From: Phoenicibacter sp963592435
GTDB taxonomy: Bacteria; Actinomycetota; Coriobacteriia; Coriobacteriales; Eggerthellaceae
Length of the DNA: 64,000 nt
NCBI GenBank assembly: GCA_963592435.1
Contig: CAVAWT010000005.1
Location: 11,120-75,119, forward strand
Reading direction: 5' to 3'
Positions 16,618-25,804 of the stretch are shown one piece after another. The translations under genes were made by a program, and so were the position numbers. The notes under the pieces were generated by a model, which was given only the letters and a program-made list of their open reading frames with translations, was not told the DNA's origin and ran no database searches. The stretch's first letter is position 1, and each line of letters opens with the position of its first letter.

Positions 16618-16672
16618 TTAGATATCTTCACTTTCTTATGCGCAAAAACACTTACACTTCAAACACAATTAA

Positions 16673-17395
16673 TTAAAACAAGGTGACTGCCCAGCAAGCA
16701 AGAGCACCACCAAGTGTGCTGCCAACGAGGTTGACAATGAGCTGATATTGCCAGTCGACCTTTTCGCCATTCTTCTGAGGAATTGGCAAAATTGCAAACC
16801 AGATGCTACTGAAAACTGAACGCATTGCATTCATTGAGAAGCCTGTGAGGTTCAATGTCAAAGACAGGAAGAACACAGCAGCAAAGCCAATCACGCCGAG
16901 CACGAGTGCCAGAGGTGCACCAATGCCACTAGCCGCCTTAAGGCATCCCAAAACGAGAACTAGGAACAAGAATGTTGCACAAACCTCTTGTAGAAAGTTC
17001 AAAGGGATGTTCTTTTGCACAGGACCAGCTGAGAAAATTCCAGCTTTCTTAACATCATCGCTTGCTTTAAAGCTGTCGTAGAAATTGATGACTGTGAGAG
17101 CCACAGCAAGACCAGCAGCCAAAAACTCGCCGAGCAAAGCATAGAGTGCTTGTTCAACAGTGATGGCACCGACCAGCAATTGTCCGACGACAACACCTGG
17201 GTTTAAGAGACCCATGCCTCCCATCGTCACAGAAATGGCAAGACCAAAGCCAACTGCCAAAGACCATGCAAATGAAAGGTCGACCCACTTAAGCCCTGGA
17301 AGTTGTGTGTTTTTCAACGTGACATTTGACATGTAAGTGTAGCCACCAAGAAGGAACACCAAACTTCCAACTAATTCGGTAATCATTAACTCCAT
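16673..17395 (-). CDS. MIP/aquaporin-family channel with altered NPA motifs (PduF-like position)
   Basis: Six-helix membrane protein of 240 residues, first gene of the BMC operon, where pdu operons carry the propanediol facilitator PduF. The general MIP pattern is visible: an N-terminal ELVGSLVFLLGGY helix, a first half-helix GLLNPGVVVGQ and a second TGFSMNAMRSVFSS. The two hallmark NPA boxes are changed: NPG at residues 65-67 and NAM instead of NPA in the second half, though the following Arg is retained. It probably carries the diol substrate (inference). The start is ATG at 17395 after AGGGGGTG; an upstream TTG at 17419 would include that ribosome site. A distant relative of MIP channels with another solute is possible. 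Confidence 0.68.
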   Translation of the reverse strand: MELMITELVGSLVFLLGGYTYMSNVTLKNTQLPGLKWVDLSFAWSLAVGFGLAISVTMGGMGLLNPGVVVGQLLVGAITVEQALYALLGEFLAAGLAVALTVINFYDSFKASDDVKKAGIFSAGPVQKNIPLNFLQEVCATFLFLVLVLGCLKAASGIGAPLALVLGVIGFAAVFFLSLTLNLTGFSMNAMRSVFSSIWFAILPIPQKNGEKVDWQYQLIVNLVGSTLGGALACWAVTLF

Positions 17396-17579
17396 ATTCA
17401 ATTCACCCCCTCTCTTCAAAAGAGTCTTCTATAAAAGATTAACACCAATCAAATTAAATGTTCAAGAGAATTTTCAAACCTAATATAGCAAAATTTTATC
17501 CAATTCAAATCTGGGTCACATTTCATAACGTTTTTTAGCTTCGCTTTGCTATACTTCTTAGAGAAGGGGGCTTTAAAAT
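17396..17579. promoter_or_regulatory. Divergent promoter region between the BMC operon and nifJ
   Basis: 184 bases without a gene. For nifJ (plus strand) an extended -10 element TGCTATACT lies at 17547-17555, with no good -35. For the BMC operon (minus strand) TTGAAC at 17463-17458 and TAATCT at 17439-17434 are spaced by 18 bases, a weak candidate. The ribosome site of nifJ is GAGAAGGGGG at 17561-17570. No palindrome like that at 15092-15113 is present. Confidence 0.4.
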
Positions 17580-20500
17580 TTGAGTCGAAGTTTTGAAATA
17601 ATCGACGGTAATAGAGCAGTTGCCAAGATAGCTTATTCGCTTTCTGATGTGGCATTTGTCTACCCAATCACGCCTGCAACTCCAATGGCTGAATCAGCTG
17701 AAAAATTTTCATCATCTGATAAAAAAAATGTGTTTGGCCAAACAGTAGCAGTTCAAGAAATGCAATCCGAAGCTGGTGTTGCAGCGGCAATGCATGGAGC
17801 TTTGACAACAGGTGGGCTTGCGTCAACTTTCACGTCTTCTCAAGGACTCCTTCTAATGATCCCAAACATTTACAAAATGGCTGCTGAACATTTGCCTGGA
17901 GTCATTTATGTTGCAGCACGATCAATCGCAACTCATGCTTTGTCGATCTTTGGAGATCACTCTGATATATATGCTGTGAGGCAAACAGGAGCTTGCATAT
18001 TTCACGTCTCAAACGTCCAAGAAATAGCAGATCTCTCCCCTGTCGCACACATGTCAGCACTAACTGGAAAGTTGCCTGTTATTTTCTCCTTTGATGGCTT
18101 TAGAACATCGCATGAAACACAAAAGGTAACCGTTTGGTCGCAAGGTGACTTAAAAAGACTTATTCCTTATGACAAAATCGAAGCGTTTAGAAATGGCTCG
18201 CTTAATCCCAATCATGGAAAAATTATGGGTAGCGCACAAAACCCTGACATATTCTTTCAGGTGCGTGAAGCAAGCAATTTGAATTATCTCGCAATGCCTG
18301 AAGTTGTGACGTTGCAGCTCAAAAAAATTAATTCAATCCTCGGAACAAATTATGCGCCTTATGAATATTATGGCGCTAACGACGCTGAGCATGTCATCGT
18401 TGCCATGGGATCAGTCATCGACACAATTAAAGAAACTGTTGACTATCTTAATTCTCAGGACAAAAAAGTTGGTGTTTTAAATGTCAGACTTTTCAGACCA
18501 TTTAGTGCCACCAAGTTTTTGGAAGCTCTGCCAAAGAGCGTAAAAAAGATAAGCGTCCTTGACAGATCAAAGGAGCCAGGAAGTGTCGGCGAGCCACTCT
18601 ATTTGGACGTTGCTTGTGCTCTCAGCCCAAATTCAAACATAACAATCGCGCATGGAAGATATGGTCTTGCATCAAAAGACACGACGCCAGAGCAAATTGA
18701 AGCTGTTTTTAACAACGAAGAAAAACAAGAATTCACAATCGGAATCAACGATGACGTGACAAAATTGTCACTTGAAGCTTGTGAGCCTCTCGACTTGGAT
18801 GTTAAAAAACATGAGTGTTGCAAAATTTATGGTCATGCAGCTGATGGCACTATTAGCAGTGTTCGCGCTGCCGCACAGATCATTGGGGAGCACACAAACA
18901 ATTATTGTCAAGTCTATTCTGAGCACGACGCAAAAGTTTCAGGGAGCTTGACAACAAGTCATCTCCGCTTTGGAGCAACACCGATAAATGAGCCTTACCT
19001 CATCAATAAGGCACAGTTTGTTTCTTGTGCCCATTTCGAGGACCTTGAAAAATATGGACTATATAAAGATTTGACAAATGGTGGTAGCCTTCTTCTAAGT
19101 TGTGCATATTCACCTCAAGAATTGTCAGCTCATTTAAGTCAGGAAGCAAAACAACACTTGACTGATAAACAAATTAGCGTTTTCGTCATCGACGCAGAGG
19201 GCATAGCAAAACAAATTGGACTAAAGAAACACGTCAACACAGTTTTGATCACTGCGGCTTTTTGCATAATGGAATTGATGCCACACGATGAATGTGCTTC
19301 TCTTCTTAAAAAATTCGTTGAACGTGAATTTAGACGCTTTGGTGAAAAAGTTGTGCAAATGAACTTCGATGCAATCGATTGCGCTAGAGAAAACTTGCAT
19401 GAAGCTAAAATTTCTGGCATAGCAAGCAATAGCGATGGTGTCGGCGCAAAAACAACAAGAAAGTTGTCTGGCGATGCTTTTATCGACGAAATTCAAACTC
19501 CTGTTCTTGCCAACAAAGGCAATGACATTCCTGTGTCGGCCTTCATTCCATATGCAGACGGTAGCACACCTTCTGGTGCTTCAGCAAAAGAAAAGCTGTG
19601 TGCCACGCACACAGTTGCTGTTTGGGATCCAAACAAGTGCATTCAATGCAACCATTGCTCGTTTGTTTGCCCACATTCAGCAATTAGACCTTATGCGTTA
19701 ACAAAAGATGAAATCACTCGTGCTCCAGCTGGTTTAAAGCACGGAAAGCTCAACGGGTGCGAAAGCCTAGACTTTGCCATCGGCGTTTCTGTCATGGATT
19801 GCACCGGTTGCAAAACTTGCTTAACACGTTGCCCAGAAGCAGGAAAAGCTTTGCGGATCTCACCTGTTAAAAATTTGACGGAACAGCAATCGGTTTTTGA
19901 CTACCTTGAAGCGTTGCCTAAAAAGACGCAAGTCGAAAACAAGTTCAGATCAACTTCTGTCAAGGGAAGTCAGTTTAAAAAACCTCTGCTCGAATTTCCT
20001 TCGGCATGCTCAGGGTGTGGGCAAACAGCCTATGCAAAATTGCTGACTCAACTCTTTGGCGAAGAAATGTTCATCGCCAACGCTACAGGCTGTTCTTCCA
20101 TCTGGGGAAATTCCACTCCATGTTCTGCATATTCCACTTCAGACAACGGAAAAGGACCTGCTTGGTCAAACTCACTTTTTGAAGACGCTGCAGAGTTTGG
20201 ATATGGAATGATTCTCTCGCATAACCACATTAGAGAAGGCTTGAAGGCAAAACTCAATGAGATCAATTCATCTTTGGCAAAAGACCACCCGCTAAAAGAC
20301 GCTATAACAATGTGGAAAGAGACTTTTGACTCAACTGCTGAAAACAGAGTTGCAAGCACCAATCTGATTTCGTTGCTTGAAAAATATAACTCTGATGATT
20401 TTGTCTCAATTTTGAAACAGAAAGACTATCTATCCAAAAAAACGCAGTGGATCTTTGGAGGAGATGGCTGGGCATACGACATCGGTTTTGGTGGCCTCGA

Positions 20501-21041
20501 TCATGTTTTGGCTTCGGGACAAGACATAAACATAATCGTCTTTGACACTGAGTGCTATTCTAACACTGGTGGTCAAGCTTCCAAAGCAACGCCTCTTGGA
20601 GCGATCGCAAAACTTGCTTCCAAGGGTAAAAACACTCACAAGAAAAATCTGCCTGCCTTAGCGATGCAATATGACAACGTTTATGTCGCAAGTGTTTCAA
20701 TGGGTGCGGACATGAACCAATGCTTAAAAGCGTTCGTCGAAGGCGAAAAACACAGAGGGCCGTCGCTAATTTTAGCTTACGCACCTTGCAAACACCACGG
20801 ACTTCACTCGTCCTCAGTCACGCAAATTGAAGAAGAAAAGGCAGTTGAATGTGGCTATCGCAAATTGTTTAGGTTCAATCCACAAAAGAACCCTTCTATG
20901 AATGAAGATTCAACTCCCGACTATAGCAAAATTGACAACTTTTTGTCTCGTGAAGGTCGTTTTAGAGATGAAAACTATTCCTCACCAGACAACGCAAAAG
21001 AACTTCACAGAGAGTTAAAGCAAGACATCATAGACTCTTAA
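17580..21041 (+). CDS. nifJ: Pyruvate:ferredoxin (flavodoxin) oxidoreductase
   Basis: Single-chain enzyme that oxidises pyruvate to acetyl-CoA and CO2 while reducing ferredoxin or flavodoxin. The 1153 residues are full length. Seen in order: the N-terminal domain (VYPITPATPMAESAEK), the domain with FSFDGFRTSHE, a two-cluster ferredoxin domain with CIQCNHCSFVCPH and CTGCKTCLTRCPEAG, and the thiamine-diphosphate domain with ACSGCGQTAYAK, NATGCSSIWGNSTPCSAY and GGDGWAYDIGFGGLDH. The start is TTG at 17580, nine bases from GGGGG. It is divergent from the BMC operon and convergent with the ribosomal cluster. It could supply low-potential electrons to the activase, but that is only a suggestion; in anaerobes it is a central enzyme anyway. 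Confidence 0.97.
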   Translation: MSRSFEIIDGNRAVAKIAYSLSDVAFVYPITPATPMAESAEKFSSSDKKNVFGQTVAVQEMQSEAGVAAAMHGALTTGGLASTFTSSQGLLLMIPNIYKMAAEHLPGVIYVAARSIATHALSIFGDHSDIYAVRQTGACIFHVSNVQEIADLSPVAHMSALTGKLPVIFSFDGFRTSHETQKVTVWSQGDLKRLIPYDKIEAFRNGSLNPNHGKIMGSAQNPDIFFQVREASNLNYLAMPEVVTLQLKKINSILGTNYAPYEYYGANDAEHVIVAMGSVIDTIKETVDYLNSQDKKVGVLNVRLFRPFSATKFLEALPKSVKKISVLDRSKEPGSVGEPLYLDVACALSPNSNITIAHGRYGLASKDTTPEQIEAVFNNEEKQEFTIGINDDVTKLSLEACEPLDLDVKKHECCKIYGHAADGTISSVRAAAQIIGEHTNNYCQVYSEHDAKVSGSLTTSHLRFGATPINEPYLINKAQFVSCAHFEDLEKYGLYKDLTNGGSLLLSCAYSPQELSAHLSQEAKQHLTDKQISVFVIDAEGIAKQIGLKKHVNTVLITAAFCIMELMPHDECASLLKKFVEREFRRFGEKVVQMNFDAIDCARENLHEAKISGIASNSDGVGAKTTRKLSGDAFIDEIQTPVLANKGNDIPVSAFIPYADGSTPSGASAKEKLCATHTVAVWDPNKCIQCNHCSFVCPHSAIRPYALTKDEITRAPAGLKHGKLNGCESLDFAIGVSVMDCTGCKTCLTRCPEAGKALRISPVKNLTEQQSVFDYLEALPKKTQVENKFRSTSVKGSQFKKPLLEFPSACSGCGQTAYAKLLTQLFGEEMFIANATGCSSIWGNSTPCSAYSTSDNGKGPAWSNSLFEDAAEFGYGMILSHNHIREGLKAKLNEINSSLAKDHPLKDAITMWKETFDSTAENRVASTNLISLLEKYNSDDFVSILKQKDYLSKKTQWIFGGDGWAYDIGFGGLDHVLASGQDINIIVFDTECYSNTGGQASKATPLGAIAKLASKGKNTHKKNLPALAMQYDNVYVASVSMGADMNQCLKAFVEGEKHRGPSLILAYAPCKHHGLHSSSVTQIEEEKAVECGYRKLFRFNPQKNPSMNEDSTPDYSKIDNFLSREGRFRDENYSSPDNAKELHRELKQDIIDS

Positions 21042-21113
21042 AGAAAAGTTGATGCTACAGAGCATTCTCGCTGAGAAATCTATAAATTTTAACAATTCAA
21101 AAAGAAATAAAAA

Positions 21114-21137
21114 AAGCCCCAACGTTAGTTGGAGCTT
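21114..21137. terminator. Bidirectional terminator between nifJ and rplW
   Basis: Hairpin AAGCCCCAAC-GTTA-GTTGGAGCTT with one mismatch. On the minus strand it is followed by a long T-rich run (complement of 21094-21115), so it is a good terminator for the ribosomal operon. On the plus strand the T tract is short. Its presence right after rplW shows that the S10-type operon ends here. Confidence 0.8.
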
Positions 21138-21170
21138 TAAAAATTTAACATGTTATAACTTAATTAAAAG

Positions 21171-21458
21171 TTATGAACTAAAGACCTCGATGTTCTCGCC
21201 TTCTGCAAGAGTAACAAAAGCTTTTTTCCATGTTCTTGTTGCACCCTGCTTATAGCGAACTCGCTTCATCTTTGGCTTCACGTTTAATGTGTTCACCTTC
21301 ATCACCTTAACATTAAAAATTTGCTCAATAGCTTTTGCTATTTGAATTTTGTTTGCTTGTTTGGCAACTTCAAAGGTGTAAACTCCATCTTCAGCCTGGT
21401 CGTATGACTGTTCTGAAATGATAGGACGAATGATGATTTGTCTTGCGTCTAGTTGCAT
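21171..21458 (-). CDS. rplW: 50S ribosomal protein L23
   Basis: Large-subunit protein at the peptide exit tunnel. 95 residues starting MQLDARQIIIRPIISEQSYD, with the family's central NKIQIAKAIEQIFNVKV and VNTLNVKPKMKR. ATG at 21458 is chosen because a GAGGAGG site lies just before it and the L23 family begins here; the frame is open further upstream but that part overlaps rplD. The start overlaps the rplD stop by 10 bases. It is the last gene of the cluster: no rplB follows and a terminator comes 34 bases later. Confidence 0.96.
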   Translation of the reverse strand: MQLDARQIIIRPIISEQSYDQAEDGVYTFEVAKQANKIQIAKAIEQIFNVKVMKVNTLNVKPKMKRVRYKQGATRTWKKAFVTLAEGENIEVFSS

Positions 21459-22084
21459 GTGCCAAACACCTCCTCGATATATTTCAAGCAATCGTCAACA
21501 ATGACAAGCTTCTTGTTGTCAAGAACTTCATATGTGTTGATGTCGTTAACAGGCAAAATGTCAACGTTTTGCAAATTTCTGAAAGAGAGGTAGGTGTCAA
21601 TCGCATCGTTTGGAATAACAAGCGTAATGCGCTTGTCAGCACAATCGATCGCTTTTAAGAATCCGACTGCCTTCTTCGTTGAAGGAGCTTCGAACTCGAA
21701 AGGCTTGACAACAATGATCTCTTTATCTTTCGCTTTTGCAGAAAGAGCGCTTTTAAGTGCAAGTTTGATCTCTTTCTTGTTAACTTTTTGCGAATAGTCG
21801 CGTGGTGTTGGACCAAAGACAACACCACCTCCACGCCAAATTGGAGAACGAGAAGAACCTGCACGAGCACGTCCAGTGCCTTTCTGCCTCCAAGGCTTTT
21901 TACCGCCACCTGAAACTGCGCTTCTGTTTTTAACAGCCGAAGTTCCTTGTCTCCAAGCATTGCGCTGTGCCTTCACAGTGCGATGCATAACGTGCATGTT
22001 GGGCTCGATGCCAAAAACGTCATCAGAAAGCGTTGCCTTGCCAGCAGCTTTGCCCTCAGCATCTTTAATATCTATCTTAGCCAT
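21449..22084 (-). CDS. rplD: 50S ribosomal protein L4
   Basis: Large-subunit protein with an extended loop in the exit tunnel; in some bacteria it also regulates its own operon. 211 residues with the signature RQGTSAVKNRSAVSGGGKKP, WRQKGTGRARAGSSRSPIW and GGGVVFGPTPRDYS. ATG at 22084 follows AGGAGATAAATA. It lies 28 bases after rplC. Ordinary in length and sequence. Confidence 0.97.
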   Translation of the reverse strand: MAKIDIKDAEGKAAGKATLSDDVFGIEPNMHVMHRTVKAQRNAWRQGTSAVKNRSAVSGGGKKPWRQKGTGRARAGSSRSPIWRGGGVVFGPTPRDYSQKVNKKEIKLALKSALSAKAKDKEIIVVKPFEFEAPSTKKAVGFLKAIDCADKRITLVIPNDAIDTYLSFRNLQNVDILPVNDINTYEVLDNKKLVIVDDCLKYIEEVFGTCN

Positions 22085-22112
22085 TTATTTATCTCCTAAA
22101 CGTCTATTATCT

Positions 22113-22742
22113 TTAAGCGCGAGCAACTCTGACTCGGACAACAGAATTAACGCCACCAGGGACAGCACCGCGAAGCAAAATGAGATTTTGCTCTGCATCA
22201 ACTCTAACAACTTTTAAGTTGCGAGTTGTCACAGTGTCAACACCCATGTGACCTGGCAATCTTTTACCTTTGAAAACACGAGCTGGTGTTGCGCATTGAC
22301 CAACAGAAGCTGGTGCCCTGTGGAAGTGAGAACCATGCCCACCAGGACCACCGCCGAAGCCATAGCGCTTCATGACACCTGCAAAGCCTTTACCTTTTGA
22401 AGTTGCAGTGACGTCCACTTTATCAACCTCTGCAAATGCTTCAACAGTTTGCTTGTCACCAACTTTTAAGTCAGAAACATCATTTAGGCGTGTTTCACGA
22501 AGATATTTAACAGGATCGACACCCTGTTTTTTGAAGTGTCCTGCCATAGGTTTGTTGACATGCTTTTCTTTTACTTCGCCAAAACCAAGTTGCACTGCAT
22601 TATAGCCGTCTGTTTCAACAGTTTTAATTTGGCAAACAACATTCGGGTCAGCTTTGATGACTGTGACAGGAACGAGTTTGTCTTCGTCATTAAAAATCTG
22701 AGTCATGCCGATCTTCTTACCAAAAATTTCATTAATCATCAC
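22113..22742 (-). CDS. rplC: 50S ribosomal protein L3
   Basis: Early-assembly large-subunit protein. 209 residues: GKKIGMTQIFNDEDKLVPVT, the hallmark KGFAGVMKRYGFGGGPGGHG and VFKGKRLPGHMG. Start is GTG at 22742 or ATG at 22739; both fit the GGAGGTGACAG site. Follows rpsJ by 11 bases. Confidence 0.97.
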   Translation of the reverse strand: MMINEIFGKKIGMTQIFNDEDKLVPVTVIKADPNVVCQIKTVETDGYNAVQLGFGEVKEKHVNKPMAGHFKKQGVDPVKYLRETRLNDVSDLKVGDKQTVEAFAEVDKVDVTATSKGKGFAGVMKRYGFGGGPGGHGSHFHRAPASVGQCATPARVFKGKRLPGHMGVDTVTTRNLKVVRVDAEQNLILLRGAVPGGVNSVVRVRVARA

Positions 22743-22753
22743 CTGTCACCTCC

Positions 22754-23062
22754 TTAAAGTTTGATCTCGATGTCGACGCCAGCAGGAAGTGATAGACGAA
22801 TGAGCGAATCAACTGTGTTTGGTGTTGGCTCAAGGATGTCAATCAGGCGCTTGTGAGTGCGGATCTCAAACTGCTCGCGTGAGTCTTTGTTAACGTGCGG
22901 CGAACGAATGACGCAATACATATTGCGCTCCGTAGGCAGCGGAATTGGTCCAGAAATTTTTGCACCAGTTTGTTCGACTGTTTCCACGATCAACTTCGCT
23001 GACTGATCAACGAGTTCGTGGTCATAGCCCTTTAAACGGATGCGTATGTTCTTTTCAGCCAC
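22754..23062 (-). CDS. rpsJ: 30S ribosomal protein S10
   Basis: Small-subunit protein, also the NusE component of antitermination complexes. 102 residues, normal length: IRIRLKGYDHELVDQSAKLI, SGPIPLPTERNMYCVIRSPH and REQFEIRTHKRLIDI. It follows fusA directly (36 bases). In most bacteria a tuf gene lies between fusA and rpsJ; here it is absent. Confidence 0.98.
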   Translation of the reverse strand: MAEKNIRIRLKGYDHELVDQSAKLIVETVEQTGAKISGPIPLPTERNMYCVIRSPHVNKDSREQFEIRTHKRLIDILEPTPNTVDSLIRLSLPAGVDIEIKL

Positions 23063-23098
23063 TTTTTTCTCCTATTTTCTCTTTTACTTTGAGCTATC

Positions 23099-25213
23099 TT
23101 AAGCGTTTCCGCCTGCTTTAGCGATGATTTCAGTTGAAACACTCTTTGGCACAGGCTCATAAGAGTCAAACTGCATTGTGTAAGTTGCTCTGCCTTGAGT
23201 GCCACTGCGAAGGTCAGTTGCATAACCAAACATCTCAGATAGTGGAACTTTCGCGTCAATTGCAACTGCATTGCCACGTTGTTCTTGCCCTTGAATGACG
23301 CCACGACGAGATGGAATGTCGCCCATAACAAAGCCAGTGTATTCATCTGGAGTTTCAACTTCAACCTTCATGACAGGTTCCAAAATGACAGGGTCAGACT
23401 TCTTCAAAGCCTCTTTGATTGCCATTGAACCTGCAACTTTAAAGGCAGCTTCAGAAGAGTCAACCTCGTGGAATGATCCGTCATAGAGCTCAACTTTAAC
23501 GTCCTCAACAGGATATCCTGCCAAAACACCAGAATTCAAAGCTTCTTTGATGCCTTTGTCGACTGCTGGAATGAATTCTTTTGGAATGACACCACCAACA
23601 ATTTTGTTTTCAAACTCGTAACCCTCGCCAGGCTCAGCTGGGTACATGTTGATGATTGCATGACCATATTGACCATGACCACCACTTTGGCGAACAAATT
23701 TGCCTTCAGCACCTTTGACTTCATGACCTGGGCGCTCACGATAGGCAACTTGTGGCTTGCCGACATTTGCTTCAACGTTGAACTCACGAAGAAGTCTGTC
23801 AACGATGATCTCTAAGTGAAGCTCTCCCATGCCAGCAATGATTGTTTGACCAGTTTCGTGGTTTGTTGAAACACGGAACGTTGGGTCTTCTTCAGCAAGC
23901 TTTTGAAGAGCGATGCTCATCTTGTCTTGCTCAGCCTTTGTTTTTGGCTCAACAGCAATGTCGATGACAGGGTCTGCAAATTCCATCTTCTCTAAGATTA
24001 TTGGATGGCTTTCATCACACAAAGTGTCACCAGTGCCGGTGTCTTTTAAGCCAACAACAGCAACGATGTCACCTGCTGAGCAAACATCCACATCTGTTCT
24101 TTGGTTTGAATGCATCTGCAAAAGACGTCCAACACGCTCTTTTTTGTCTTTTGAAGCATTGAGAGCATATGAACCAGAATCAAGTTTGCCAGAATAGCAA
24201 CGGATGTATGTCAACTTGCCAACAAATGGGTCAGTCATGATCTTGAAAGCAAGAGCAGAAAAAGGCTCTTTTGTGTCAGCAGGACGAGCCTCAGTTTCGT
24301 CAGTCTTAGGATTGACACCTTCAATTGCTTTGATGTCTGTTGGTGAAGGGAGGTAGTCAACAACAGCGTCCAAAAGTTCCTGCACGCCTTTGTTTTTATA
24401 AGCTGAACCAACAAAAACAGGATTTAGCTTACAATCGATGACAGCTTTACGAATTCCTGCCTTGAATTCCTCAACGCTCACTTCTTCTTCCATCAAAACT
24501 TTTTCCATCAAAGCATCATCAGAATCTGCAGCAGCTTCCAAAAGCTCTTGGCGAAGACGCTCTGCATCTGCTTTGAACTCATCTGGAATTGCATCCATTG
24601 GTTCAGGGTAAGTCATGCCCTTGTCATCAGCTTTGAAGTCCCAAGCAGTCATCGTGACAAGATCAACAACGCCCCAGAACTTGTCTTCTGCACCCATTGG
24701 AATTTGAGCTGCGTGAGCAGGAGCGCCAAGACGATCGCGCATTGTGTCGATTGCATGGAAGAAATCAGCTCCAACACGGTCATATTTGTTGATGAATGCA
24801 ATTCTTGGGACACCATATCTCTCTGCTTGACGCCAAACAGTTTCAGATTGTGGCTGAACGCCAGCAACAGCGTCGAAAACTGCGACAGTGCCATCAAGAA
24901 CACGCAAAGAGCGCTCAACTTCAGCGGTGAAGTCAACGTGTCCTGGTGTGTCAATGATTTGGAAACGGTAGGTGTCTCCACCTTCGCCACCAGGATAGTT
25001 CCAGAAGCAGGTTGTTGCAGCTGAGGTGATTGTCACGCCACGCTCTTGCTCTTGCTCCATCCAGTCCATTGTTGCGGCACCCTCATGAACCTCACCAATT
25101 TTGTGAGTTTTTCCAGTGTAATAAAGGATGCGCTCTGTTGTTGTTGTTTTACCAGCATCGATGTGAGCCATGATGCCGAAATTACGTGTGTGTTGTAAAT
25201 CAGTTTTAGCCAT
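23099..25213 (-). CDS. fusA: Elongation factor G
   Basis: Translocase GTPase that moves tRNA and mRNA on the ribosome. 704 residues: G1 AHIDAGKTTTTERILYYTG, G2/switch region RGVTITSAATTC, G3 DTPGHVDFT, G4 NKYD. Domain IV has the conserved GSFHEVDSSEAAF, and the C-terminal region has PDEYTGFVMGDIPSRRG. Note NKYD rather than the common NKMD at G4. It lies 12 bases after rpsG. Confidence 0.98.
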   Translation of the reverse strand: MAKTDLQHTRNFGIMAHIDAGKTTTTERILYYTGKTHKIGEVHEGAATMDWMEQEQERGVTITSAATTCFWNYPGGEGGDTYRFQIIDTPGHVDFTAEVERSLRVLDGTVAVFDAVAGVQPQSETVWRQAERYGVPRIAFINKYDRVGADFFHAIDTMRDRLGAPAHAAQIPMGAEDKFWGVVDLVTMTAWDFKADDKGMTYPEPMDAIPDEFKADAERLRQELLEAAADSDDALMEKVLMEEEVSVEEFKAGIRKAVIDCKLNPVFVGSAYKNKGVQELLDAVVDYLPSPTDIKAIEGVNPKTDETEARPADTKEPFSALAFKIMTDPFVGKLTYIRCYSGKLDSGSYALNASKDKKERVGRLLQMHSNQRTDVDVCSAGDIVAVVGLKDTGTGDTLCDESHPIILEKMEFADPVIDIAVEPKTKAEQDKMSIALQKLAEEDPTFRVSTNHETGQTIIAGMGELHLEIIVDRLLREFNVEANVGKPQVAYRERPGHEVKGAEGKFVRQSGGHGQYGHAIINMYPAEPGEGYEFENKIVGGVIPKEFIPAVDKGIKEALNSGVLAGYPVEDVKVELYDGSFHEVDSSEAAFKVAGSMAIKEALKKSDPVILEPVMKVEVETPDEYTGFVMGDIPSRRGVIQGQEQRGNAVAIDAKVPLSEMFGYATDLRSGTQGRATYTMQFDSYEPVPKSVSTEIIAKAGGNA

Positions 25214-25225
25214 TTTCTCTCTCCC

Positions 25226-25696
25226 TTAAAAACGATAGTGAGAAAATGCTCTGTTGGCTTCTGCCATTTTGAACATGTCTTCACGTTTCTTAACTGCAGC
25301 CCCTGTGTTTTCAGCTGCATCCATGATTTCTTTTGCAAGACGCTCTGCCATTGTGTGCTCTTTGCGAGCGCGTGAATAATCAACAATCCAGCGAATTCCA
25401 AGAGTTGTTGAGCGACGAGAATCAACTTCCATTGGAACTTGATAGGTTGCTCCACCAACGCGTTTTGGTTTGCACTCGAGTTGTGGTTTCACATTGTCCA
25501 TAGCAGCTTTAAAAACATCAAGTGGCTTTTCGCCTGTTTTTTCTTCTACAATGTCAAATGCGTTGTAGACGATGCGAACCGCGAGTGACTTTTTGCCATC
25601 AAGCATGATTTTGTTGATGAGCTGTGTCACAAGACGGTTGTTATATTTTGCATCCGGCTGAACCGGACGGTGTTGTGCTGGTGCACGACGTGGCAT
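25226..25696 (-). CDS. rpsG: 30S ribosomal protein S7
   Basis: Primary binder of the 16S rRNA 3' major domain. 156 residues starting MPRRAPAQHRPVQPDAKYNN, with LVTQLINKIMLDGKKSLA and the C-terminal REDMFKMAEANRAFSHYRF. It lies 108 bases after rpsL; nothing notable is seen in that gap. Confidence 0.98.
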   Translation of the reverse strand: MPRRAPAQHRPVQPDAKYNNRLVTQLINKIMLDGKKSLAVRIVYNAFDIVEEKTGEKPLDVFKAAMDNVKPQLECKPKRVGGATYQVPMEVDSRRSTTLGIRWIVDYSRARKEHTMAERLAKEIMDAAENTGAAVKKREDMFKMAEANRAFSHYRF

Positions 25697-25804
25697 ATTA
25701 ATCCACCTTTCTTAAAAATCCTGCGCGCTTCGACTGACCAAAAACTATCAGCATTAGACTTACCTTATAATAAGCCCGCGCGACTTACCCTTAAAACTAA
25801 TCCC

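Noticed and set aside
24548..25024. 158-residue plus-strand open frame opposite fusA
   Set aside because: A shadow of fusA codons; composition and lack of a start signal argue against a gene.
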